A stretch of 12,052 bases of DNA from Planctomycetota bacterium (GTDB lineage Bacteria > Planctomycetota > Phycisphaerae > Phycisphaerales > Phycisphaeraceae), in the NCBI GenBank assembly GCA_029267795.1, contig JAJUHR010000027.1, positions 1-12,052 of the forward strand. The letters are read 5' to 3'. Shown one piece after another: positions 5,804 through 12,052 of this stretch. The notes beneath the pieces are model-generated. The model was not told where the DNA came from. It worked only from the letters and a program-made list of their open reading frames with translations, and searched no databases. Position numbers and translations under genes: made by a program. Position 1 is the stretch's first letter. The number at the start of each line of letters is the position of its first letter.

Positions 5804-6283
5804 TTACCGGTTGGTCGACACCGGCTTGGAACGGCTTTGAGGGGTGGGCACAGGTTCGCCCAGCAGTTCCATCTTACGTTCGAGCGTCTTGCTCATCTTA
5901 TCCAACGTCGTTTCGTGAAGGAAATTACGCAGTTGGTTCCGAATGGCTTTCCATTGGTCGTGTTGGGGGCAAGGTTGTTGGTCATCGCACCGTGCCATCC
6001 CGACGACGCAGTGTTCCAACTGCTCGGTCCCGTCGATGACCGAGACGATGTCGTATAACGTGATCTTGCTCGGGCTGCGGGCCAGAGCGAAACCGCCGCC
6101 CCGCCCTTTGGCGCTAACCAGCAGGCCCTTGCGCACCAGCTCTTGAAAGATCTTGGCGACGAAGTGTCGTGGCAGGTCGGTGCCTTGGCACAACTCCTCC
6201 AGCAGCACGTAGCCGTCCGGACGGATCAAAGCGAGCCGGGTGATGGCACGGATCGCATAGGCACATGCACTGGAGTAGATCAT
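5804..6283 (-). CDS. Rrf2-family transcriptional regulator with IscR-like Fe-S ligands
   Basis: A 159-residue winged-helix repressor or activator of the Rrf2 family (IscR, NsrR, RsrR, CymR). The N-terminus MIYSSACAYAIRAITRLAL is typical, followed by the helix-turn-helix LCQGTDLPRHFVAKIFQELV (31-50) and the wing KGRGGGFALARSP (59-71). The ligand region contains C92, C99, C105 and H108 (C-x6-C-x5-C-x2-H), close to IscR's C-x5-C-x5-C-x2-H. An iron-sulfur cluster is therefore likely, and sensing of iron-sulfur status, oxygen/redox or nitric oxide is inferred. A short basic tail (about 146-159) follows. No Shine-Dalgarno is obvious before ATG 6283. No isc, suf or nitrosative-stress gene lies nearby, so its targets cannot be read from context. 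It is convergent with the MshEN-domain gene. Confidence 0.9.
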   Translation of the reverse strand: MIYSSACAYAIRAITRLALIRPDGYVLLEELCQGTDLPRHFVAKIFQELVRKGLLVSAKGRGGGFALARSPSKITLYDIVSVIDGTEQLEHCVVGMARCDDQQPCPQHDQWKAIRNQLRNFLHETTLDKMSKTLERKMELLGEPVPTPQSRSKPVSTNR

Positions 6284-6744
6284 GGCGATTCACGTCGGAA
6301 GCTACGCGGTGGAGCCGGACTGAGCACTCGGAACGCACCCGCGGCCAAGGCGTGCCACTGTCCCCGATTGAGTCATATCATTGCCGCATATGCTTGCTCA
6401 CCAACACACCTTGTTATGCCTTCTGCGCTTCCTCCACTTGGAAGGCTCCAACTTATTGTATATCGGGACAACCGACTTGCACGTTCAAGCCCGATCTCCC
6501 TTCCCCGTCAACCCGGCTCGCGTCCAATGTGTTGCTGAAAGAGTAACCCGGTCCTGATCAAAAGCTTCTTGGGTCCATCAGTACGTACCGGCTGTACCCG
6601 CAGTATACTCTTGCTGCCCGCGACATGACCCATCAGACCATCTTGAAAACTACGGATGAAGAGGTAAGGAAGTCTATATTGTTGGTCTGGTTGGTATTGG
6701 GGCAGGTGGGGGGCTGAATTCTTAATGCCGGCGACGGGTTCCCC
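6284..6744. other. Non-coding divergent region between the Rrf2-family gene and xseA
   Basis: About 460 bp between divergent genes with no recognised coding sequence. An 81-codon minus-strand frame (6508-6753) overlaps the xseA start and resembles nothing I know. Visible elements are the near-perfect 14-bp palindrome CTTGCACGTTCAAG (6476-6489, 12 of 14 positions symmetric) and a palindrome GCATATGC (6388-6395). TATACT (6604-6609) and TATATT (6675-6680) resemble -10 boxes but lack well-placed -35 boxes. The composition is less GC-rich than the flanking genes. Confidence 0.4.
6476..6489. promoter_or_regulatory. Candidate operator palindrome upstream of the Rrf2-family gene
   Basis: CTTGCACGTTCAAG is symmetric at 12 of 14 positions. 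It lies about 190 bp upstream of the Rrf2-family start and about 255 bp upstream of xseA. On the minus strand an AT-rich stretch, GATATACAATA, follows shortly, which could hold a -10 element. Rrf2 regulators often bind such palindromes and repress themselves. The assignment rests on position and symmetry only. Confidence 0.3.
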
Positions 6745-8262
6745 ATGGGCCAATTTGCTCTAGCTGACGCAGGCGGGGGGTCGGGTTCTGACGTGGCGCG
6801 TACTGCGGTCACCGACCGGGCGCTGACGGTCAGCGAGGTCGCCCTGCTGGTTAAAGGCGTGCTCGCCGAGGCCGTGCCGGTGAAGCTGCGCGTCGTTGGC
6901 GAGGTCAGCAATTTCTCGGACCGCACGCACTGGTTCTTCAGCCTAAAGGACGAAGCCGCCGCCCTGCGCTGCGTGTGCTTCGCCTCGGCCGCCAGACGCT
7001 GTGGCTTCGCCCTTGCGGACGGGATGCAGGTCGTCGTCACCGGCAGGCTCGATTTCTACGAGGTCCAGGGTCAGTTGCAGCTGTACGTGGACAAGATCGA
7101 GCCCGTCGGCTTGGGCGTGCTCGACATGCGTCTGCGCGCCCTGTGCGATGAGCTGCGCCGCCTCGGGTACTTCGACCCGGGGCGCAAGAAGCCGCTGCCC
7201 TTGGTGCCCCGGCGCGTCGCCGTGGTGACCTCCAAGAGCGGGGCGGCCTTGGCGGATGTCGTCAACACCGCCCGGCGGCGGTGGGCCGGCTGCGAGCTCC
7301 TGCTGATGGACGTGCGGGTGCAGGGCGACAACGCCGCCCCCCAGATCGCCGCAGCGATCCGCGCGCTGTCCCGACACGGCGCTGCCCTGGATATCCAGGT
7401 GGTCATCCTTACTCGGGGTGGAGGCTCGATGGAAGACCTCTGGGCCTTCAATGAACGCGTCGTCGCCGACGCGATGTTCGAGTGTTCCCTCCCGATTGTC
7501 GCCGCCATCGGCCACGAGACCGACGTCACCATCGCCGAGCTGGTCGCCGACGTGCGGTGCGCCACGCCCACCCAGGCCGCGATGACCGTCGTCCCGGATT
7601 CCGCCGCGCTGCAACAGCAGGTCCGCCAGCTCCAGGGGCGGCTGAACCTCCTCTTGCGGCGCGAGCTGCGGCACGCCGGTCAACGCCTCGAGGCGGTGGC
7701 GCGGCATCCGGTGTTCCGCAGGCCGCAGAACCTCCTCGAGACACCGCAACGGCGCCTGGACCTTCTTGCCGGGCGGATGCGCGGGGTGCTTCCCCAGGCG
7801 GTGTCGCGGTCGGGCCAGCGGCTGGATTCCATCGCTCGCCATCCCTTTTTCCGCATGCCACGAAGCAGGATCGAACCGGCACAGCAGCGACTGCAGCAGT
7901 TCCTTCAACGCCTGCGGGTCGCCCTGCCACGGATCTGGGCACGCTCCACCGAGCGCGTCGACGCCCTCGCCAGGCAGCTCGAAGCCTTGGGGCCGGTCAA
8001 CGTCCTGAAGCGTGGCTACAGCTACACCCTGGGTCCCGACCAACGTGTGCTCCGCAGCGTAACCGCAGCCCCACCGGGCATCCGGATCACCACCGTTCTA
8101 ACCGACGGCAGGCTGCTCAGCACGGTGGAGCAGCGACTCGATGGCCCATCCCCAGCCAGCGGCGGATCGCCTTCCCCCGACCGACCGACCGGTTCCACGA
8201 GCACCCCTCGCGTTCGCCGCAGAAAACCGCCCAACGATGGGCCTCGGCTGTTCAATGATTAG
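6745..8262 (+). CDS. xseA: Exodeoxyribonuclease VII large subunit
   Basis: XseA is the catalytic subunit of exonuclease VII, a metal-independent nuclease that degrades single-stranded DNA from both ends and works in repair and mutagenesis avoidance. The 505-residue protein has an OB-fold (about 26-125, LTVSEVALLVKGVL, then VVGEVSNFSDRTHWFFSLKD). The catalytic domain carries RGGGSMEDLWAFNE (224-237), IGHETDVTIAELVAD (255-269) and ATPTQAA. A helical region follows, then LKRGYSYTLG (421-430), the conserved C-terminal motif. The helical region repeats with a 45-residue period (311-327, 356-372, 401-410). The last 40 residues are a Pro/Ser/Arg-rich tail. Length is somewhat above the usual 400-460. 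ATG 6745 has only a weak Shine-Dalgarno; an in-frame GTG at 6793 is an alternative that would remove the Gly-rich leader. xseB follows. Confidence 0.95.
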   Translation: MGQFALADAGGGSGSDVARTAVTDRALTVSEVALLVKGVLAEAVPVKLRVVGEVSNFSDRTHWFFSLKDEAAALRCVCFASAARRCGFALADGMQVVVTGRLDFYEVQGQLQLYVDKIEPVGLGVLDMRLRALCDELRRLGYFDPGRKKPLPLVPRRVAVVTSKSGAALADVVNTARRRWAGCELLLMDVRVQGDNAAPQIAAAIRALSRHGAALDIQVVILTRGGGSMEDLWAFNERVVADAMFECSLPIVAAIGHETDVTIAELVADVRCATPTQAAMTVVPDSAALQQQVRQLQGRLNLLLRRELRHAGQRLEAVARHPVFRRPQNLLETPQRRLDLLAGRMRGVLPQAVSRSGQRLDSIARHPFFRMPRSRIEPAQQRLQQFLQRLRVALPRIWARSTERVDALARQLEALGPVNVLKRGYSYTLGPDQRVLRSVTAAPPGIRITTVLTDGRLLSTVEQRLDGPSPASGGSPSPDRPTGSTSTPRVRRRKPPNDGPRLFND

Positions 8263-8268
8263 AATGGA

Positions 8269-8287
8269 CTGACATAGGGGATGTCAG
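8269..8287 (+). other. Perfect 7-bp stem-loop in the xseA-xseB spacer
   Basis: CTGACAT (8269-8275) and ATGTCAG (8281-8287) pair perfectly around AGGGG, 6 nt after the xseA stop codon. No U-tract follows, so it is not a terminator. The 3' arm plus the next base (GTCAGC, 8283-8288) could alternatively pair with GCTGAC (8329-8334), so two exclusive folds are possible. It may protect the 3' end of xseA mRNA or adjust subunit ratio; both are inference. Confidence 0.4.
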
Positions 8288-8384
8288 CTCGCACGCGGCT
8301 CTAAGAGCAATACCCCTGCAGCACGCGGGCTGACTCACCCAGTCAATCCGGGCGTCTGTGACGCCTCATACGAGCACGATCCAC

Positions 8385-8735
8385 ATGAGCAACAAAGCAC
8401 CCGGCAGCAAGAAAGACCCCAAGGACCTGCGGTTCGAAGAAGCGATCGAACAACTCGAAGCCATCCTCGAGCAGATCGAATCGGGCAACGTCGGCTTGGA
8501 GGAGTCCCTGGCACAATACGAAAAGGGGATGAAGCTGATCGGCCGCTGCCGGGCTTTGCTGTCCAAAGCCGAGCAACGCATCGCGGAATTGACCGGCGAC
8601 GAAAAAGAGGGCTTGACGATCCGAGAAAACCAAGCCGCCGCGGAGCGATGGGAATCCAACGGGGGCACTCCCTCGGGGACAAGCGATCGGGCACGCGATC
8701 AAAATCGAGGTGAGGACCAGAACGCCCCGCTCTGA
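8385..8735 (+). CDS. xseB: Exodeoxyribonuclease VII small subunit
   Basis: XseB is the small helical subunit that binds several-to-one along the XseA coiled region to form active exonuclease VII. The core LRFEEAIEQLEAILEQIESG, then VGLEESLAQYEKGMKLIGRC, ending in AEQRIAEL, is the family signature. ATG 8385 gives MSNKAPGSKKDPKD before the core and 116 residues in all. A GTG at 8358 in the same frame would add nine residues; neither start has a strong Shine-Dalgarno. The core ends near residue 70. The remaining 45 or so residues are polar and low-complexity (GGTPSGTSDRARDQNRGEDQ), making it longer than the usual 70-85 residues. It lies 122 nt after xseA, a looser spacing than the tight or overlapping arrangement often seen. 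Confidence 0.93.
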   Translation: MSNKAPGSKKDPKDLRFEEAIEQLEAILEQIESGNVGLEESLAQYEKGMKLIGRCRALLSKAEQRIAELTGDEKEGLTIRENQAAAERWESNGGTPSGTSDRARDQNRGEDQNAPL

Positions 8736-8870
8736 CCTGCCCGCCAGCGCGACTGTTCGCGGTTCGAGCTCCTGCCGGTCGGCACCGGGTCTCGGGTCGC
8801 CTGGCCAACCGCTCAGCATCGCCGGTGTCTAGCGAGGCAGTCGTGAACGTTTTTCGAACAAGGAAGCACC

Positions 8871-10007
8871 TTGACCCATTGGCCTTGGCTGATCCTCATC
8901 ACGGTCTACGGCGCCTGTGTCGGCAGCTTTCTTAACGTGGTGATCCACCGGGTTCCCCAAGGGCGGAGCCTGCTGCGCCCACCATCGAGTTGCCCGCGGT
9001 GTGGCCACCGCCTGGCGTGGTACGACAACGTGCCCGTCTTGGGGTGGCTGTGGCTGCGGGGCAGGTGCCGATATTGCCGGGTGCCGATCAGCGTGCAGTA
9101 CCCACTGATCGAGGCCCTAGCCGCGGCGCTCTTCGCCGGCGTGTACTGGCTCGATTACCTCAGCGGCTGGCGGAAGGATTTTCAGCAAGCGGGGCTGGGC
9201 GCCACTTGGCCGGCCTTGATCGTCCAACTGGCGCTGGTGGGGGGGTTGCTCGCCGCCACCGTGATCGATGCCCGCTTGTACCTGATCCCCTTACGCATCC
9301 CATACACAGTGATTTTGTTGGGCCTGCTGATCTTGCCGACAGCCGCAGCGTTCATGCCCGCCATCCGACCGGTCACCCCCGTTGTGGGCCCGGCAGCGGT
9401 GGCCACCGCGGCGGGCTCGGTGATCGGGCTGGCTCTCGCATTGCTCCTGCTGCGGATGAAGCTGCTGCCCAGGAGCTTCGACGAGCTAGAACACCAGCTC
9501 AATCAGCCCGAGCCTCCCGATGCGTTTCTCTCTCACCCCCACCCGCGGGCGGAAGTTCTCAAGGAGTGTCTGTTCCTGCTCCTGCCGTTGGCCGGTGCCC
9601 TGGGGGGGTATTGGTTTGGCAGCGGGATCGTGGCAGGGCCAGCGACGGAGCCCCTGGCCGGCTCGGTATTAGGGGGGATGGTGTTTGGGTACCTAGTCGG
9701 TGGTGCCCTGGTTTGGGCCGTGCGCATCCTCGGAACCCTGGCCTTCGGCAGGGAGGCGATGGGGCTGGGCGACGTCCACCTGCTCGCGGCCATCGGCGCG
9801 GTGATGGGCTGGTTGGACGCCGTGTTCGTGTTCTTTATCGCCCCGTTCCTGGGCTTGGCCGGGGCGGTTGCCGCCAAGGGAATCACCCGCGTGCTTAAGG
9901 GCCAGGAGCGGGTCATCCCCTACGGGCCGTATTTGGCCGGCGCCGCCGTCTTGGTGATGGCGGCTCACCAGCTGCTGCGACAAATTTTTGGTATCCTGCA
10001 AGTCTAG
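8871..10007 (+). CDS. Prepilin peptidase (type IV leader peptidase, A24 family), TTG start
   Basis: This inner-membrane aspartic protease cleaves the leader of type IV pilins and type II secretion pseudopilins and usually N-methylates the new end. The 378-residue protein opens with a membrane helix, ITVYGACVGSFLNVVIHRVP (10-29). A cytoplasmic zinc-type loop follows, with C41-x2-C44 and C66-x2-C69 (CPRCGH...YDNVPVLGWLWLRGRC...C). The catalytic aspartates are D133 in ATVIDARLYLIP and D301 in MGLGDVHLLAAIGA, with the conserved YGPYLAGAA near the C-terminus. The TTG start is supported by AAGGA 6 nt upstream, and there is no in-frame ATG before the core. It is longer than the usual 250-300 residues owing to a polar linker and extra helix (about 200-280) between the aspartates. 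The pilD/gspO symbol is not assigned because the pilus or secretion partner is unknown. Confidence 0.93.
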   Translation: MTHWPWLILITVYGACVGSFLNVVIHRVPQGRSLLRPPSSCPRCGHRLAWYDNVPVLGWLWLRGRCRYCRVPISVQYPLIEALAAALFAGVYWLDYLSGWRKDFQQAGLGATWPALIVQLALVGGLLAATVIDARLYLIPLRIPYTVILLGLLILPTAAAFMPAIRPVTPVVGPAAVATAAGSVIGLALALLLLRMKLLPRSFDELEHQLNQPEPPDAFLSHPHPRAEVLKECLFLLLPLAGALGGYWFGSGIVAGPATEPLAGSVLGGMVFGYLVGGALVWAVRILGTLAFGREAMGLGDVHLLAAIGAVMGWLDAVFVFFIAPFLGLAGAVAAKGITRVLKGQERVIPYGPYLAGAAVLVMAAHQLLRQIFGILQV

Positions 10008-10039
10008 GACGTTAACGTGTCCGAGAAAGGGTGCGTGCC

Positions 10040-10702
10040 ATGATGGACAAGGGTGTCCGGTTGGTTTATGGCGTAGTCGGGCTTCTGGGTTTAAGCCTGC
10101 TGGTCGGTTGCGAGTCGGGTCAGCTCGTCGAAGAACGCGACGCGCTATGGGCTCAGAACGAGGAGCTGCAGCAGGAACTGACCACCGCTCGTGAAGAGCG
10201 CGATGCGGCCCTGGCGGATCGCGACCGCCTCAGCGGCGAGGTTGAACGCCTGCAAGACGAGCTGGAAAAACGCCAGATCACGATCGCGGCTCAACCTCAG
10301 CCCGCCAACGCCTTTCGCGGCATCGAGGGCGTGGAAACCACTCAAACCGATAAGCGCATCACCGTCCGCGTCCCCGGCGACGTGCTCTTCGCCCCCGGCA
10401 AGACGGACCTGAAGGATTCCGCCAGGAAGACACTGGACAAGATCGCGCAAGTCATCAAATCCGATTACCCCCACAACAAGATCCGCGTCGAGGGTTACAC
10501 CGACACCGACCCCATCCGCAAGAGCAAGTGGGCGGACAACCTCGAGCTGAGCCTGGAGCGGGCCGCGGCGGTCCACCGCTACCTGCAGAAGCAGGGGGTC
10601 CACGCAGACCGCATGGAAGCCGTGGGCTTGGGTGAGTGGCACCCCCGATCGAGCAAAGCCAGCAGCCGGCGGGTGGAGATCGTTGTCGTGTTGCGCGAGT
10701 AG
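10040..10702 (+). CDS. OmpA-family peptidoglycan-binding lipoprotein with coiled coil
   Basis: A 220-residue envelope protein. The N-terminus is a lipoprotein signal (MMDKGVRLVYG..., lipobox LVGC with lipidated C24). A heptad-rich coiled coil follows (about 31-79, EERDALWAQNEELQQEL), then a short linker and a C-terminal OmpA/MotB domain (about 107-220). That domain shows VLFAPGKTDLKDSA, VEGYTDTDPI with D155, NLELSLERAAAV with R174, and terminal RRVEIVVVLRE. D155 and R174 match the positions that hold diaminopimelate in OmpA-like domains. It probably tethers a membrane to the cell wall, like Pal but with a spacer coil. ATG 10040 is chosen because AAAGG (10026-10030) is 9 nt upstream; an in-frame GTG at 10031 is less likely. 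It starts 32 nt after the prepilin peptidase stop. Confidence 0.9.
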   Translation: MMDKGVRLVYGVVGLLGLSLLVGCESGQLVEERDALWAQNEELQQELTTAREERDAALADRDRLSGEVERLQDELEKRQITIAAQPQPANAFRGIEGVETTQTDKRITVRVPGDVLFAPGKTDLKDSARKTLDKIAQVIKSDYPHNKIRVEGYTDTDPIRKSKWADNLELSLERAAAVHRYLQKQGVHADRMEAVGLGEWHPRSSKASSRRVEIVVVLRE

Positions 10703-10910
10703 CCCCCAGCGGACACCGCGTTCAACATCCTTTTTCCGCTTTTTCGTTCGCCTTCGACCAGGGCGCAGGCTTGCGCCGCCCCCCACGCCGCTGGCACGAG
10801 CCCGAACGTCGCAAGGGCATGTCGCACGCCCCCCCCGCGCCCACCGGCCAGCGCCTAGGATAAGTGTTATTGACGGGAACAGGGGGGCGTCGCCGCGGGG
10901 TGGAATCGTC

Positions 10911-11570
10911 ATGATCGGCGTCATCGACTACGGCATGGGCAACGTCCGCAGCGTGCAAAAAGCCTTCGAGCACGTCGAGGCCGATGTGGAGCTGGCCAGC
11001 GATCCCGCCCGCGTGGAGTCGTATGATCAGCTCGTGCTTCCCGGTGTCGGCGCCTTCGCCCAGGGCATGGAGCACCTGAGGCAGCGCGGCTGGGTCCAAC
11101 CGATCCGCCGGTTCATCGCCTCCGGGCAGCCGTTTCTCGGAATCTGCCTGGGGATGCAGCTGCTCTTCGAGGATTCGCAGGAGGACGCCTCCAGCCCCGA
11201 TCAGCCCGTGCCCGGCCTGGCGGTGCTCCCGGGGTCCGTGGTCGGTTTCAGCCCACGGGCAGCCGATGGCACCCGCCGCAAGGTCCCGCACATGGGCTGG
11301 AATACGATCCACTGGCGGCGCGACGACCCATTGCTCAGCGGGCTCGATCAGGGCGTCGCGGTGTACTTCGTGCACGGGTACTACCCCCGACCCGTGGAAA
11401 CCCCCGACAACCCGGTCGCCAGCGCCACCTGCGACTATGGCGGGGAGTTCTGCGCCTCGATCTGGCGCGACAACGTCTGGGCCACCCAGTTCCACCCAGA
11501 GAAGTCCCAGCGCATCGGGCTACGGATGCTCGCCAACTTTGCGACGGTCTGTCGCGGATCGGTTTGCTGA
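10911..11570 (+). CDS. hisH: Imidazole glycerol phosphate synthase, glutaminase subunit HisH
   Basis: HisH hydrolyses glutamine and channels ammonia to HisF, which converts PRFAR into imidazole-glycerol phosphate and AICAR in histidine synthesis. The 219-residue protein is a class I glutamine amidotransferase. It shows IGVIDYGMGNVRSVQKAFE at the start, LVLPGVGAFAQGM (41-53) for the oxyanion region, nucleophile C79 in GICLGMQLLFEDS, and the catalytic pair H195 and E197 in ATQFHPEKSQ. The reading frame is open further upstream, but ATG 10911 gives the family N-terminus and has GGGGTGGA 6 nt before it. HisF is not in the window. The next gene starts 1 nt after this stop codon, implying coupled translation. 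The 208-nt spacer before hisH has a 6-bp GC hairpin (10762-10767/10772-10777) but no clear promoter. Confidence 0.96.
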   Translation: MIGVIDYGMGNVRSVQKAFEHVEADVELASDPARVESYDQLVLPGVGAFAQGMEHLRQRGWVQPIRRFIASGQPFLGICLGMQLLFEDSQEDASSPDQPVPGLAVLPGSVVGFSPRAADGTRRKVPHMGWNTIHWRRDDPLLSGLDQGVAVYFVHGYYPRPVETPDNPVASATCDYGGEFCASIWRDNVWATQFHPEKSQRIGLRMLANFATVCRGSVC

Positions 11571-11571
11571 T

Positions 11572-12052
11572 ATGACACGGACGATCACCGGTGCCGCCGC
11601 GGCTGGCGAATCGACCGCGGTCCTTCCTCTGCTGGCCGACCCGCAGCGGTACGTCGCCTGCGGGCACGACCTGGGCCTGAGCGCATCCCGCCGGGCGTAC
11701 TGGCTGGGCTTGTTCCGCAAACATTTCGCGAGCTTGGTCGAGGAAGCGATCGCCGAAGCCACCGACCGCGGCGAGTCGGAATCAGCCGCCCGGCGCCGCT
11801 GTGACGCGGCCGCGAAGGACTTCTACGCCTACCTCGACGAGGTGGCTCAGCAGCCGCAGAAATACGGTCGGCTGGACATCCTGGCCATCTGCATCGTGCG
11901 CGAACAGATCCTGCGGCACCACGGCTTCGAGGACCCGTATCGCCTGGCCAAGGCCCGCGAGAATATCGCGGCGCTGCACCTGCTTCCAACAGTGCTCCGC
12001 GAGCTGGACCAACTCCCTCTATCCGTGCAAGCCGCCCGCGTGATCGAGGGCA
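11572..12052 (+). CDS. ARMT1/DUF89-like damage-control phosphatase-type protein, N-terminal part, cut by window edge
   Basis: The frame runs from ATG 11572 to the window end without a stop (160 codons seen). The protein begins MTRTITGAAAAGESTAVLPL and includes LGLFRKHFASLVEEAIAEA and RLDILAICIVREQILRHHGF. It then reads EDPYRLAKARENIAALHLLP and LRELDQL, resembling the helical N-terminal region of ARMT1-like (DUF89) proteins, in which an FxDPYxxxKxxEN-type block is common. Members are metal-dependent phosphatases proposed to remove damaged or excess sugar phosphates. The catalytic and metal-binding part lies beyond 12052, so function cannot be verified here. The ATG follows the hisH TGA by a single base and has no independent Shine-Dalgarno at good spacing, so translation is probably coupled to hisH. 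The family call rests on recognition of short blocks. Confidence 0.7.
   Translation, partial: MTRTITGAAAAGESTAVLPLLADPQRYVACGHDLGLSASRRAYWLGLFRKHFASLVEEAIAEATDRGESESAARRRCDAAAKDFYAYLDEVAQQPQKYGRLDILAICIVREQILRHHGFEDPYRLAKARENIAALHLLPTVLRELDQLPLSVQAARVIEG

Noticed and set aside
6508..6753. 81-codon minus-strand frame overlapping the xseA start
   Set aside because: It resembles no family I recognise, has no clear ribosome site and overlaps the start of a certain gene on the other strand; most likely a chance open frame.
8758..8772. GGTTCGA resembling a tRNA T-loop
   Set aside because: The flanks do not form a T-stem and no acceptor or anticodon arm can be drawn around it.
10762..10777. GGCGCA/TGCGCC hairpin as terminator of the OmpA-type gene
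   Set aside because: The stem is short and no T-tract follows on either strand close to it.

Overview
This 12 kb window looks like an ordinary chromosomal stretch from a GC-rich (roughly 60-65 % by eye) Gram-negative-type bacterium. The gene mix (divergent rpsO-pnp and hemL-serA, a long-form prepilin peptidase, a stand-alone MshEN-like protein, hisH followed by an ARMT1-like gene) and protein style suggest Planctomycetota. That placement is inference and no sequence search was run. I see no prophage, insertion sequence, CRISPR array, tRNA or rRNA.

Region 1 (1-1229, minus strand): rpsO (ribosomal protein S15) followed by the 5' part of pnp (polynucleotide phosphorylase), cut by the left edge. 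A clear sigma-70-type promoter lies upstream of rpsO. The 212-nt rpsO-pnp spacer folds on paper into two long stem-loops, recalling the RNase III-processed pnp leader of E. coli. Region 2 (1230-4207, plus strand): hemL (glutamate-1-semialdehyde aminomutase) and serA (3-phosphoglycerate dehydrogenase), 11 nt apart and probably co-transcribed. The hemL promoter appears to be back to back with the rpsO promoter.

Region 3 (4208-5120) has no convincing gene. It holds an AT-rich island (about 4365-4620) and then three perfect stem-loops within about 115 bp, including a terminator facing each way. This is the best candidate for something undescribed, perhaps a small RNA or a structured leader. Region 4 (5121-6283): a small protein made essentially of an MshEN/GspE-N-type domain (plus), convergent with an Rrf2-family regulator carrying IscR-like Fe-S ligands (minus). 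Between them is a tandem 12-bp repeat. Region 5 (6284-6744) is non-coding, with a near-perfect 14-bp palindrome that could be an operator.

Region 6 (6745-10702, plus): xseA and xseB, the two subunits of exonuclease VII, then a prepilin peptidase with a TTG start and an OmpA-type peptidoglycan-binding lipoprotein. Region 7 (10911-12052, plus): hisH (glutaminase subunit of imidazole-glycerol-phosphate synthase), followed after 1 nt by the start of an ARMT1/DUF89-like protein cut by the right edge. The 1-nt spacing implies translational coupling between histidine synthesis and a putative phosphometabolite damage-control enzyme.

Most of the window is core metabolism and housekeeping. The novelty, if any, is in RNA-level structure (pnp leader, hairpin island, start-codon hairpin) and in the hisH-ARMT1 and lone MshEN arrangements.
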